Source: Pseudomonadota bacterium
Lineage (GTDB): Bacteria > Desulfobacterota > Desulfobacteria > Desulfobacterales > Desulfosarcinaceae
Direction of reading: 5' to 3'
Length of the DNA: 29,393 bases
Assembly (NCBI GenBank): GCA_023435265.1
Contig: JAEYRZ010000160.1
Location: forward strand, 1-29,393
The translations under genes and the position numbers were made by a program. Each line of letters opens with the position of its first letter. Positions within the stretch are counted from its first letter, which is position 1. The notes below the pieces were generated by a model. It was not told where the DNA came from, did no database searches, and worked only from the letters and a program-made list of their open reading frames with translations. Shown here one piece after another: positions 16,098 to 24,120 of the stretch.

Positions 16098-16616
16098 TTA
16101 TTTGGCAAAGACCGCGCGGCGGTTTTTGGCCCAGGCGGCTTCGTTGTGGCCCGGATCGGCAGGGCGCTCTTCGCCGTAGCTCATGACCTCGAATTTTTCC
16201 GCCGGCAAACCCAGTTTCACCATGAACTGTTTGACCGATTCGGCGCGGCGCGCGCCCAAAGCCATGTTGTACGCATCCGTGCCGCGTTCGTCGCAATGGC
16301 CTTCGATCACCAGGTTGCCGATATCGGAATTGCTTTCCAGGAATTGCGCTTTATCCCTCAGGATCGCCTGGGCGTCGGGACGCAGAACCGCGCTGTCGAA
16401 ATCGAAGTAGACATATTCGTTCAAAAAGCGGTTCAGGGCCGCGGCCTTTTGCTTCGCGGCGCTGTCGTCGGGCGGCGCCGGCTGAGGCGCCGGTTGCGCC
16501 TGAACGGGCGGCGCCGCGGGCGCCGGTGCCTGGGTCTCGACCGCCTTCTTGGCGCAAGCCATGGTCATTAATGCAAAAAGCGAAATTGATATCAGAATCA
16601 TCCAGTTTTTCTTCAT
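16098..16616 (-). CDS. pal: Peptidoglycan-associated lipoprotein Pal (OmpA-like)
   Basis: Pal anchors the outer membrane to peptidoglycan as part of the Tol-Pal system. The N-terminus MKKNWMILISISLFALMTMAC is a lipoprotein signal with acylated Cys at 21; the lipobox is slightly atypical, with Thr at -3. A Pro/Ala-rich linker (about 25-55) follows. The OmpA-like domain carries YFDFDSAVLRPDAQ, VIEGHCDERGTDAYNMALG and ARRAESVKQFM, ending in KNRRAVF. Length of 172 aa is normal. A strong GAGGAGGGGAG ribosome-binding site precedes the ATG. It is unusual in standing alone: no tolB, tolQRA or ybgF genes are seen on either side. A TATAAA at 16651-16646 (minus) may be its -10 box. Confidence 0.95.
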   Translation of the reverse strand: MKKNWMILISISLFALMTMACAKKAVETQAPAPAAPPVQAQPAPQPAPPDDSAAKQKAAALNRFLNEYVYFDFDSAVLRPDAQAILRDKAQFLESNSDIGNLVIEGHCDERGTDAYNMALGARRAESVKQFMVKLGLPAEKFEVMSYGEERPADPGHNEAAWAKNRRAVFAK

Positions 16617-16935
16617 CTTTTTCTCCCCTCCTCGATTCGGTTTTGTTTATAATCACGTTGAGGTTGCCAAACCTTAAGCTGCTCACATAGCGCAAGTTTC
16701 ATGCCTTTTCAAACAGAATCCCGTCTGCGGCGCGCATGGCGGGAGATTCAGGCCCCGGGTGCTTCGAGGGGTTACGAAAATTGCACACGATCGATACCCA
16801 ACCTCGCCCCCCCGGGACCCGCCCGGGCACAGGCATCGTCCGACCCGCAGGGTCTGCCGGCGGGGGCGGATGTAAAGTCAGACGCGCCCCGGTCGATACT
16901 ATGTTTGATCGGTGTGTCATGAAGGGAAGTGGGTT
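16617..16935. other. Divergent intergenic region between pal and fapA-like gene
   Basis: No gene was found in this 319-bp stretch. It holds the likely pal promoter at the left and a sigma28-like promoter at the right. Between them are two perfect GC-rich hairpins: CCCGGG at 16811-16816 with 16822-16827, and GACCC/GGGTC at 16842-16846 with 16850-16854. Confidence 0.6.
16873..16899 (+). promoter_or_regulatory. sigma28 (FliA)-like promoter upstream of the fapA-like gene
   Basis: TAAAGTCA at 16873-16880 and GTCGATAC at 16892-16899 are separated by 11 bp. This matches the sigma28 consensus TAAAGTTT-N11-GCCGATAA at 12 of 16 positions with the right spacing. It ends 36 bp before the ATG at 16936, fitting a flagellar-class gene. 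Confidence 0.5.
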
Positions 16936-18762
16936 ATGCCCGGCAGTTCCAATCTCGATCAGCGCTTCGGCCTGCTTGCGGTGGAAAAACAATTCGTGAC
17001 CCGGGAGAAACTGGATCGCGCCTTGGTCGTCCAGCGCTGTATTTTTACCCGGACGCAGGTGCAGATGCCCATCGCCAAGGTGCTTAAAGAGATGGGGCTC
17101 ATGGATGAGGCCCAGATCGATGCCATCCTGGAAGCGCAGACCGAAGAAGAGCAGGCTGCGGACGCCGGGTCCGGAACGGGTCCCGGCAACGGCTTCGACG
17201 GACTGGTCCTGACCGTGGACAAGGATCAGTTGTCGGCCTCCGTGGCGCCGGGCGGCAACAATGCCGGCAGGAGCACCCTGCAAGCGCTCAAGGCGCTGCT
17301 GGCCGCGCGGGGTGTGGTTCACGGCATCGTCGGCGACGCCGCGCTCGAGTTTTATCTGAGCCAGGAGCCGATGTCCGGGGAGCCCTTCACGGTTGCCCGC
17401 GGAAGTCCCGTCGAACCGGGTCGTCCCGCCGAAATTCAGTACCATTTCGACATCGATCCGTTGCGTATCGGAACCCTCAAGTCCGACGGCACCATCGATT
17501 GGAGGGATCGCGGACACATACCGCAGGTGAAGATCGGCGATCTGCTGGCCGAGAAAATCAACGGTGATCCGGGTCGGCCCGGAACGACCGTTCTCGGCAC
17601 CCCGATTGCCGTACCCCGCGTGCGCGAGCCGCAATTGAAATGCGGCCGGGGCGCCCAGCGTTCGGAAGACGGGCGGCAGGTCGTCGCCAAACTGGGTGGC
17701 ACCCCCCGGCTTGGGCCGGACGGCAAAATCAGCGTCTTTTCACTGCTGCCGATCGCAGGGGATGTGGGCCTGGAAACCGGACATATCGATTTCGACGGTT
17801 ATATCGAAGTCGCCGGCGGCATCAGCGCCGGCTTCAATGTCAAAGGCCGCGGCCTGCGCACGAAGGAGATTCAGAATTCCCGGATCGACATCTCCGAAGA
17901 CCTGGTCAGTTTCGGAGGCGTTTACAGCTCCAGCCTTAAAGTGGGCGGCGACCTGAAGGCCAGTCACATCCACAACTGCGTGGTCGAAGTGGTTGGAGAC
18001 ATCGTGATCGAGAAAGAGATTTTCGGCTGTACGATCGAGACCAACGGCCAGTGCATCGTCAGTGACGGCAAAATCATCGGATCGAAAATCGATGCCAAGA
18101 AGGGCATCGTCGTAAAGGATGTCGGCACTGAAGCCGCCAAACCTTCCGAACTGATCGTGGGCATCGACCGCCGTTACGAACGCGAAATGAAGCACTGCAA
18201 GGAAGCGCTGCAGTTATCGGAGCAGCAGGAAAAAGATATCGGTCTGGCCGCGGGCGCCTTGCGTGATCTTCTGGGGAATGTCGCCGCCGAACTGGGGACG
18301 ATCGCTCGTGAGCAGGAGCAGTACGCGGCTCAAAAGAGGCAGTTCGAAGGCAAGCTGGTGGGGCCGGGAGCCGTCGAAGATGAGGAGGAGTGTTGCCTGC
18401 TGAGGGATTTGATCGCGGAACTCGACCAGAAAATCGGTGAAATCGACGTCCAGGTGGCTGCTTTGATGGAAAGAGAGGATGTCCTGCGCGCCCAGCTCCG
18501 CGATACGGATAAAATCCATCACACCACGCTGGAACGCATCAAGGAGCTCCGCGACCGGATGAACGTTCTGGACGAGATGCTGCTGGCGGATCCAGGAATC
18601 CCCGTCGTCAAAGTGAGCGGTACCATCCAGGCCAAAACATTGGTTGCCGGTCCATACAAGAAACTGACCGTTTCGGAAAGCATGCACAGTGTACGCATCG
18701 CCGAAGCAAAAATGGATTTCGGTGTCAATCGTTCTCAAATGAAGATATCCGACTTGCGCTAG
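16936..18762 (+). CDS. FapA/DUF342 family protein with an N-terminal helical extension
   Basis: This 608-aa protein belongs to the DUF342/FapA (flagellar assembly protein A) family, whose members affect polar flagella and cell-envelope polarity. Residues 1-75 (RFGLLAVEKQFVTREKLDRA, then IAKVLKEMGLMDEAQIDAIL) resemble the helical N-terminal module seen at the start of GspE/PilB-like proteins. About 200-400 contains the family core with DGTIDWRDRGHIPQVKIGDL, GDPGRPGTTVLG, and a beta-helix-like repeat region (GYIEVAGGISAGFNVKGRG, KVGGDLKASHIHN). About 425-560 is highly charged and likely coiled coil. The ATG at 16936 follows GGGAAGTGGG. No other flagellar genes are visible nearby, so its assigned role rests on family and promoter. 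Confidence 0.8.
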   Translation: MPGSSNLDQRFGLLAVEKQFVTREKLDRALVVQRCIFTRTQVQMPIAKVLKEMGLMDEAQIDAILEAQTEEEQAADAGSGTGPGNGFDGLVLTVDKDQLSASVAPGGNNAGRSTLQALKALLAARGVVHGIVGDAALEFYLSQEPMSGEPFTVARGSPVEPGRPAEIQYHFDIDPLRIGTLKSDGTIDWRDRGHIPQVKIGDLLAEKINGDPGRPGTTVLGTPIAVPRVREPQLKCGRGAQRSEDGRQVVAKLGGTPRLGPDGKISVFSLLPIAGDVGLETGHIDFDGYIEVAGGISAGFNVKGRGLRTKEIQNSRIDISEDLVSFGGVYSSSLKVGGDLKASHIHNCVVEVVGDIVIEKEIFGCTIETNGQCIVSDGKIIGSKIDAKKGIVVKDVGTEAAKPSELIVGIDRRYEREMKHCKEALQLSEQQEKDIGLAAGALRDLLGNVAAELGTIAREQEQYAAQKRQFEGKLVGPGAVEDEEECCLLRDLIAELDQKIGEIDVQVAALMEREDVLRAQLRDTDKIHHTTLERIKELRDRMNVLDEMLLADPGIPVVKVSGTIQAKTLVAGPYKKLTVSESMHSVRIAEAKMDFGVNRSQMKISDLR

Positions 18763-18845
18763 CCCGCCGACTCCGCTATGCGTCTGATCATTCCGGGTAA
18801 CCGCCCATCATTGTACATCCCAATCCGGCAGTGAAAGGAGTTCGA

Positions 18846-20090
18846 ATGAGAGAGGTCGTAATCGTTTCGGCTTGCCGTACCGCCGTCGGAACGTTCGGGG
18901 GGAGCCTTCGCGACACGCACGCCGCCCGTTTGGCCGCAGCGGTGATGCAGACGGCCGTGCAGAGGGCGGGTATCGATCCCGCAGTCATCGACGACATCCG
19001 CTTCGGGTGCTGCATCGAGCCGTCCGACGCGCTCAACGTCACCCGCGTGGCCGCCCTGCTGGCCGGTATTCCCGACCATGTGCCGGCGGTCACTGTAAAC
19101 CGGGTCTGCATCTCGGGCATGGAGGCGGTGCTGTCCGGCATGGCCATGATCCAGGCGGGGCTGGCCGAGGTGGTGCTGGCCGGGGGTGTGGAACACATGT
19201 CGGGTGTCGCCTATGAAGTGCCCAAGGCGCGCTGGGGATGCCGGCTGCAGGACCAGGTCTTCGTGGATGGGTTGATGCGGCGGCTGCACAGCGGTTCGCA
19301 TATTATTCCCCTGTCCGGGAACGATCCCCTGGCAGCCCGCGCACCGATGCGCGATTTTGTCGGAAAACCGTATATCATGGGCCAAACCGCCGAATTTCTG
19401 GCTGCTCTGAAAGAGATCGGCCGGCGCGAAATGGATGAGGTGGCGCTGCGCAGCCACAACAATGTCGAGCGCGCAACGAACGAAGGGCTCTTCAGAGATG
19501 AAATCATCCCCTTCACCCTCACCTCGAAGAAGAAAACAACGGTTTTCGAAAGAGATGAGCATTACCGCCCCGGGCTGACCCTGGAGCAATTGGCCGAATT
19601 GCCGCCGGCCTTCGGAATCGCGGATGGCCGGGTCACCGCCGGGAACAGCAGCGGCCTCAATGACGGCGCGGCGGCCCTGGTGATCATGTCGGCCGACAAG
19701 GCGAAGGATATGGGCATCACCCCCCTGGCCCGCTTCAAGGCCGTGGGCCGCGGCGCGTGTCATCCCGCCCTGATGGGGCTTTCGCCCGTGCCGGCCGTCA
19801 ACGATCTGCTGGCGCGCAACCGGATGCAGCTGAGCAGTTTCGAGCGGATCGAAATCAACGAGGCGTTCGCCGTGCAGTATATCGCCTGCGAGCGCGAGCT
19901 CGGGCTGAATCGCGAGCTGACCAACACACGGGGTTCGGGTATCGGCCTCGGCCATCCGGTCGGTGCTACCGGGGCACGCATTCTGGTAACGCTGCTCCAT
20001 ACGTTGCGGCAGGAAGGCAAAGGCCTCGGCCTGGCGACGTTGTGCGGCGGCGGCGGGGTGTCGATGGCGTGCGCCATCGAGGCGCTTTAA
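18846..20090 (+). CDS. Acetyl-CoA acetyltransferase (thiolase family)
   Basis: Thiolases condense two acetyl-CoA or cleave 3-ketoacyl-CoA. The acylated cysteine is C88 in VNRVCISGMEAV. Other catalytic blocks are NEAFA, GHPVGATGAR (base His) and CGGGG (second Cys) near the C-terminus. Length of 414 aa is slightly above the ~393 typical of bacterial thiolases, with extra sequence in the loop region around residues 135-185. The ATG at 18846 follows AAAGGAG at good spacing. No beta-oxidation partners are next to it, so whether it is biosynthetic or degradative cannot be told. It is probably transcribed separately from or after the fapA-like gene (83 bp gap). Confidence 0.93.
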   Translation: MREVVIVSACRTAVGTFGGSLRDTHAARLAAAVMQTAVQRAGIDPAVIDDIRFGCCIEPSDALNVTRVAALLAGIPDHVPAVTVNRVCISGMEAVLSGMAMIQAGLAEVVLAGGVEHMSGVAYEVPKARWGCRLQDQVFVDGLMRRLHSGSHIIPLSGNDPLAARAPMRDFVGKPYIMGQTAEFLAALKEIGRREMDEVALRSHNNVERATNEGLFRDEIIPFTLTSKKKTTVFERDEHYRPGLTLEQLAELPPAFGIADGRVTAGNSSGLNDGAAALVIMSADKAKDMGITPLARFKAVGRGACHPALMGLSPVPAVNDLLARNRMQLSSFERIEINEAFAVQYIACERELGLNRELTNTRGSGIGLGHPVGATGARILVTLLHTLRQEGKGLGLATLCGGGGVSMACAIEAL

Positions 20091-20229
20091 CAGCGGTTGA
20101 AAAACTTCGGCCCCAAGCCGTGATGCTGCGCGGCGCTCAAAGGTGCTCGCATACTGCGTGTATCGCAGCGATTTGAAAGCTGCGCGCCTCGCCCCGACGG
20201 CTCGATGCCTCTTTTTCAACAACCTGCTG
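20091..20229. repeat. Long imperfect palindromic repeat (family C)
   Basis: The ends CAGCGGTTGAAAAA (from 20091) and TTTTTCAACAACCTGCTG (to 20229) are inverted copies. Inner blocks also pair: GCCGT with ACGGC, and GCGCTCAAAGGTGCTCGCATAC with GTATCGCAGCGATTTGAAAGC-type sequence. The whole ~139 bp folds back on itself. It starts directly after the thiolase stop, between convergent thiolase and groL. Probably a dispersed REP-like element; only one copy is in this window. Confidence 0.7.
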
Positions 20230-20239
20230 GTTTAAGCTC

Positions 20240-20271
20240 AAAAAAAACGCCCATCCCAGGCGGGATGGGCG
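20240..20271 (-). terminator. Rho-independent terminator of groS-groL
   Basis: A perfect 10-bp stem, CGCCCATCCC (20248-20257) with GGGATGGGCG (20262-20271) and an AGGC loop, is followed on the minus strand by eight U residues (20247-20240). It lies 30 bp beyond the groL stop. A short TTT on the plus side may give weak bidirectional activity for the thiolase transcript. Confidence 0.92.
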
Positions 20272-20300
20272 TTTGGTGAGCGCAGGCGCTGCAGTGCGGA

Positions 20301-21929
20301 TCAATACATATCGTCCATGTCGCCGCCGGCCGGCATGGCGGGTTCTTTCTTCTTGGCCGGTTTTTCGCTGATCATGGCTTCGGTGGTCAGCATCAGGCCG
20401 GCGACCGAAGCGGCGTTCTGCAGGGCAAAACGCACCACTTTGGTGGGATCGATCACGCCGGCTTCGATCAGGTTTTCATACGCTTCGGAGGCGGCGTTGA
20501 AGCCGAAATCATCCTTGCCTTCAAGCACTTTGTTGATCACCACCGATCCTTCGTGGCCGGCATTCACGGCCAGCTGGCGCAGGGGTTCTTCCAGAGCGCG
20601 CTTGATCAGCCGCACCCCCGATTTTTCTTCTCCCTTAGCCTCGACTTTGTCCAGAGCGGCGATGCACCGCACCAGGGCCACGCCGCCGCCGGGCACGATA
20701 CCCTCTTCGACCGCCGCGCGGGTGGCGTTGAGGGCGTCTTCGACGCGGGCCTTCTTTTCTTTCATCTCGGTCTCGGTGGCCGCGCCGATGTTGATGACCG
20801 CCACACCGCCGACCAGTTTGGCCAACCGCTCCTGAAGCTTCTCGCGGTCATAGTCCGAGGTGGTGTCTTCGATTTCGGCCCGCAGCTGTTTCAGACGGCC
20901 TTCGATCGCCTCGCGGCTGCCGGCGCCGTCCACGAGCGTGGTCTTGTCCTTGTCGATCCGCGCGGTCTTGCAGCGGCCCAGGTCTTTGATCGTGATGCTT
21001 TCCAGCTTGACGCCCAGATCTTCGGAAATGACCTGCCCGCCGGTCAGGACGGCGATATCCTGCAGCATTGCCTTGCGGCGGTCGCCGAAGCCGGGGGCTT
21101 TGACGGCAGCCACTTTCAAAGTGCCGCGCAGTTTGTTGACGATCAGGGTGGCCAGGGCTTCGCCTTCCACTTCCTCGGCGATGATCAGCAGGGGATTGCC
21201 CATGCGGGCGATTTGTTCGAGCAGCGGCACCAGGTCCTGCATGTTGGAGATTTTTTTCTCATTGAGCAGAATATAGGGGTTTTCGAGCACCGCTTCCATC
21301 TTTTCGGCGTTGGTGACGAAGTAGGGCGAGATGTAACCGCGGTCGAACTGCATGCCTTCCACCACTTCCAGCGTGGTTTCCATGCTCTTGGCCTCTTCGA
21401 CTGTGATCACGCCTTCCTTGCCGACTTTCTCCATCGCTTCGGAGATCAGCTTTCCGATGACCTCGTCGTTGTTGGCCGAAATGGAGCCGACCTGCATGAT
21501 CTCCTTTTTGTCCTTGGTGGGTTTGGAGAGCTGCTTGAGTTGTTTGACGACCGCGGCGACCGATTTGTCGATGCCGCGTTTGAGCGACATGGGGTTGGTT
21601 CCGGCGGCAACCAGCTTCTGTCCCTCGGTGTAAATAGCCTGAGCGAGAATCGTGGCCGTGGTGGTGCCGTCGCCCGCCGTGTCGCTCGTCTTGCTGGCCA
21701 CTTCCTTGACCATCTGGGCGCCCATGTTCTCGAACTTGCCTTCCAATTCGATCTCTTTGGCAACCGTGACGCCATCCTTGGTGACCAGGGGAGAGCCGAA
21801 CGATTTTTCCAAAACGACATTGTTACCCTTGGGGCCGAGCGTGACTTTAACGGCATTGGCCAGGGTATTCACGCCCTTGAGCATTTTTTCGCGGGCATCT
21901 GAACCATAACAGATGATTTTGGCAGGCAT
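20301..21929 (-). CDS. groL: Chaperonin GroEL (Hsp60)
   Basis: GroEL is the 14-mer folding chamber driven by ATP with GroES as lid. Nucleotide-binding segments VTLGPKGNNVVLEKSFGSP and AGDGTTTATILAQ are present, as are VKAPGFGDRRKAML, GGVAVINIGAATETEMKEKK and EEGIVPGGGVAL. Length of 542 aa is standard. The C-terminus ends PAMPAGGDMDDMY instead of the long GGM repeats seen in E. coli, so the chamber-floor tail is short and acidic. The start is MPAKIICYGSDAREKML, with a Cys at residue 7. GGAGG stands upstream of the ATG. It is the second gene of a groS-groL operon with a 32-bp gap. Confidence 0.98.
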   Translation of the reverse strand: MPAKIICYGSDAREKMLKGVNTLANAVKVTLGPKGNNVVLEKSFGSPLVTKDGVTVAKEIELEGKFENMGAQMVKEVASKTSDTAGDGTTTATILAQAIYTEGQKLVAAGTNPMSLKRGIDKSVAAVVKQLKQLSKPTKDKKEIMQVGSISANNDEVIGKLISEAMEKVGKEGVITVEEAKSMETTLEVVEGMQFDRGYISPYFVTNAEKMEAVLENPYILLNEKKISNMQDLVPLLEQIARMGNPLLIIAEEVEGEALATLIVNKLRGTLKVAAVKAPGFGDRRKAMLQDIAVLTGGQVISEDLGVKLESITIKDLGRCKTARIDKDKTTLVDGAGSREAIEGRLKQLRAEIEDTTSDYDREKLQERLAKLVGGVAVINIGAATETEMKEKKARVEDALNATRAAVEEGIVPGGGVALVRCIAALDKVEAKGEEKSGVRLIKRALEEPLRQLAVNAGHEGSVVINKVLEGKDDFGFNAASEAYENLIEAGVIDPTKVVRFALQNAASVAGLMLTTEAMISEKPAKKKEPAMPAGGDMDDMY

Positions 21930-21961
21930 GGTGGTATCAACCTCCTTCGTAGTTGAATTTA

Positions 21962-22252
21962 TTACTTGTCGAGAACTCCCAGGATATCGTCTTCACGCAT
22001 GAATATGTGTTCGACGCCGTCGATCTTGATCTCCGTGCCGGCATACTTGGAAAAAAGCACCCGGTCGCCCGCTTTGACTTCCAGGGGAACACGTTTGCCT
22101 TTATCGTCCACCTTTCCGGGGCCTACCGACACGACCTTGCCTTCCTGGGGTTTCTCTTTGGCCGTATCGGGAATGATGATGCCGCCGGCGGTCTTTTGCT
22201 CCTCTTCCACACGCAAAACTAAAATCCGGTCGTTCATGGGTCTGATCTTCAT
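21962..22252 (-). CDS. groS: Co-chaperonin GroES (Hsp10)
   Basis: GroES caps GroEL. The 96-aa sequence starts MKIRPMNDRILVLRVEEEQK, with the mobile loop TAGGIIIPDTAKEKPQEG that contacts GroEL. It goes on to KVVSVGPGK, VKAGDRVLFSKYAGTEIKIDG and ends FMREDDILGVLDK. The ATG at 22252 is preceded by CAGGAGGTG. The frame opens farther upstream but without homology. No CIRCE element (TTAGCACTC-N9-GAGTGCTAA) was seen upstream, so HrcA control is not supported here. Promoter elements are not obvious. Confidence 0.97.
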   Translation of the reverse strand: MKIRPMNDRILVLRVEEEQKTAGGIIIPDTAKEKPQEGKVVSVGPGKVDDKGKRVPLEVKAGDRVLFSKYAGTEIKIDGVEHIFMREDDILGVLDK

Positions 22253-22401
22253 CTTGTTGCACCTCCTGTTTCTTCGTTGTCGTGCGATCCGTATTTGTGC
22301 CGATGGGCTTGACAACCGTGTGTGGTGCGGCTGCAAGCGCGGCCATCCGCTTGGTGGCGGGTTTCCTTTTCTTCTGTCAAGCTGGAGTCCAGCAATGACG
22401 G

Positions 22402-22518
22402 CACCGTAAAAAGTCCAATATCCGTGTTGCGCTTCTCCCGTTGTCCCTGCGGCGCACAGCACGTATCCCCGGGATCACGGGATTCGCGGCGCCTTGATCT
22501 TGAACTTTTTACGGCGCC
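22402..22518. repeat. Long palindromic intergenic repeat (family A), diverged copy
   Basis: CACCGTAAAAAGTCCAATAT at the left and CTTGATCTTGAACTTTTTAC plus GGCGCC at the right are inverted ends. The middle, CTCCCGTTGTCCCTGCGGCG then GGGATCACGGGATTCGCGGC, matches the tandem units at 1-323 in order and orientation. Its ends keep the GTAAAAAGTC/GACTTTTTAC-like symmetry better than the tandem copies do. Confidence 0.8.
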
Positions 22519-22814
22519 CTCGCTTTGGAGACTGCAAAGAAACCCTTCAGCCGCGATGCAAGCCGGCGATCAGGGTTTCTTCCGGCGTAGGGCAATTCCC
22601 GGCTCCGGTTCGACGCCTCGGCGCCGCCGCGAATTCGGGTCGATTTTAAGCACCGTTTGGATGTTGTCAAGAAAGCCGAACGCGTCTAAAAATCGAATTA
22701 TTATCGTCAATTCCGAGCGTCGTTGGAACCTTGGCGCAGGCACGGACAGGGCGCGGCGGACGAAAGAATTGATCTTCAGGCACCCTCTCTGATAACAAAG
22801 CGCAATTCACTTAT

Positions 22815-22842
22815 TTGCATTCATGATGAGCAGTGTTATAAA
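22815..22842 (+). promoter_or_regulatory. sigma70-type promoter for ald-alr
   Basis: TTGCAT (22815-22820) and TATAAA (22837-22842) are 16 bp apart, 84 bp upstream of the ald start. The sequence around it is notably AT-rich. Confidence 0.5.
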
Positions 22843-22926
22843 AACAAGTTTCCCGCGAAGACCGGAAATGATCGTCAGCCGTAACCCAAACGATTCCCAA
22901 GTTGCTTGAAAGGGGAGGAGCAGGCC

Positions 22927-24039
22927 ATGATTGTAGGTGTCCTTAAAGAGATCAAGTCGGAAGAAAACCGGGTGTCGATGACCCCGGCCGGTGTGGAAAT
23001 GATGTGCCAGAGCGGGCACACCGTCCTGGTGGAAAAAAATGCCGGCACCGGCAGCGGCTTCCAGGATGAGGCCTACGCCCGTGCAGGCGCGAGAATCGTC
23101 GAAACGCCGGCCCAGGTTTTTGCCGCGGCCGAAATGGTGATGCACGTCAAGGAGCCCCTTGCGCCCGAATACGATCTGATCCGTGAGGATCAAATCGTCT
23201 TTACCTACCTCCATCTGGCTGCCGATGAACGGCTCACCCGCCTCCTGATCGAACGCAAATCGATCAATATCGCCTATGAAACCATTCAGAAGGCGGACGG
23301 CTCCCTTCCGCTGCTGACGCCGATGAGCGAGGTTGCCGGCCGCATGGCGATTCAGCAGGCGGCCAAGTACCTGGAAATGGCCAACGGCGGCCGGGGTGTC
23401 CTGCTGGGCGGCGTGCCGGGCGTCGAACCTGCCACGGTCCTGGTCCTGGGAGGCGGGGTGGTCGGCACGCATGCAGCCAAGATGGCCTGCGGGCTGGGCG
23501 CCAAGGTGTATGTGCTGGACAAGAGCCTGCCGCGGCTGCGCTATCTGTCCGATGTCATGCCGGCCAACTGCTTCATGCTGATGTCCACACCGGCCGCCGT
23601 ACGCGAGTTGGTGCAGCAAGCCGACGTGGTCATCGGTGCCGTGCTGATTCCAGGTGCCAAGGCGCCGCGACTGGTTACGCGCGATATGCTCAAGACCATG
23701 AAGCCGGGATCGGTGCTGGTGGATGTCGCGATCGACCAGGGCGGCTGCTTCGAGACCTCCAAAGCCACGACGCACCGCGATCCGATTTATGTCGTCGACG
23801 GCGTGGTGCATTATACGGTGGCCAACATGCCCGGCGCGGTCGCCAAAACCTCCACCCTGGCGCTGACCAACGCCACGCTGCCGTATGCCCTGGAATTGGC
23901 CAACAAGGGCTGGCGCAGGGCATGCCGCGAAAATCCGGAGATCCGGTCGGGCGCCAACGTGGTGCAGGGCAAGGTGACCTACGGCGGCGTGGCCGAAGCG
24001 TTCGGGCTGCCGTATACGCCGATCGATCAACTCATCTAA
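22927..24039 (+). CDS. ald: Alanine dehydrogenase
   Basis: Ald catalyses reversible NAD-dependent oxidative deamination of L-alanine to pyruvate and ammonia. Known functional residues are all at their family positions: R15 in ENRVSMTP, K75 in VKEPL, H96 in YLHLA, S134, and D270 in DVAIDQGG. The Rossmann motif GGGVVG is at 175-180, and ANMPGAV follows. Length of 370 aa is standard. The ATG at 22927 follows GGGGAGGAG. It is the first gene of a likely two-gene unit with alr, 81 bp downstream. In anaerobes it can serve alanine catabolism or ammonium assimilation. Confidence 0.97.
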   Translation: MIVGVLKEIKSEENRVSMTPAGVEMMCQSGHTVLVEKNAGTGSGFQDEAYARAGARIVETPAQVFAAAEMVMHVKEPLAPEYDLIREDQIVFTYLHLAADERLTRLLIERKSINIAYETIQKADGSLPLLTPMSEVAGRMAIQQAAKYLEMANGGRGVLLGGVPGVEPATVLVLGGGVVGTHAAKMACGLGAKVYVLDKSLPRLRYLSDVMPANCFMLMSTPAAVRELVQQADVVIGAVLIPGAKAPRLVTRDMLKTMKPGSVLVDVAIDQGGCFETSKATTHRDPIYVVDGVVHYTVANMPGAVAKTSTLALTNATLPYALELANKGWRRACRENPEIRSGANVVQGKVTYGGVAEAFGLPYTPIDQLI

Positions 24040-24120
24040 GGCGTTGGTAATGCCGCGTTTCGGATGCCGGGGGGTTCGATCACCGGCATCCGTTTTTGGC
24101 AGACAGGAATCAAGGGCGCC

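Larger units (their letters stand above)
22253..22926. other. Gene-free 674-bp region between groS and ald
   Basis: No credible gene is present; the open frames overlap the repeat and lack family features. It holds a family A palindrome (22402-22518), a GAAACCCT/AGGGTTTC inverted repeat (22539-22546 with 22572-22579), a weak TTGTCA-17-TAAAAA promoter-like pair (22664-22692) and a better promoter at 22815-22842 for ald. The groS promoter must also lie here. Confidence 0.6.

Noticed and set aside
20553..21902. A 449-codon plus-strand frame opposite groL
   Set aside because: His/Phe/Asp-rich reverse image of GroEL codons; no independent start signal or domain.
22253..22400. CIRCE or sigma32 control of groS-groL
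   Set aside because: No TTAGCACTC-N9-GAGTGCTAA and no convincing sigma32 pair were seen upstream of groS.
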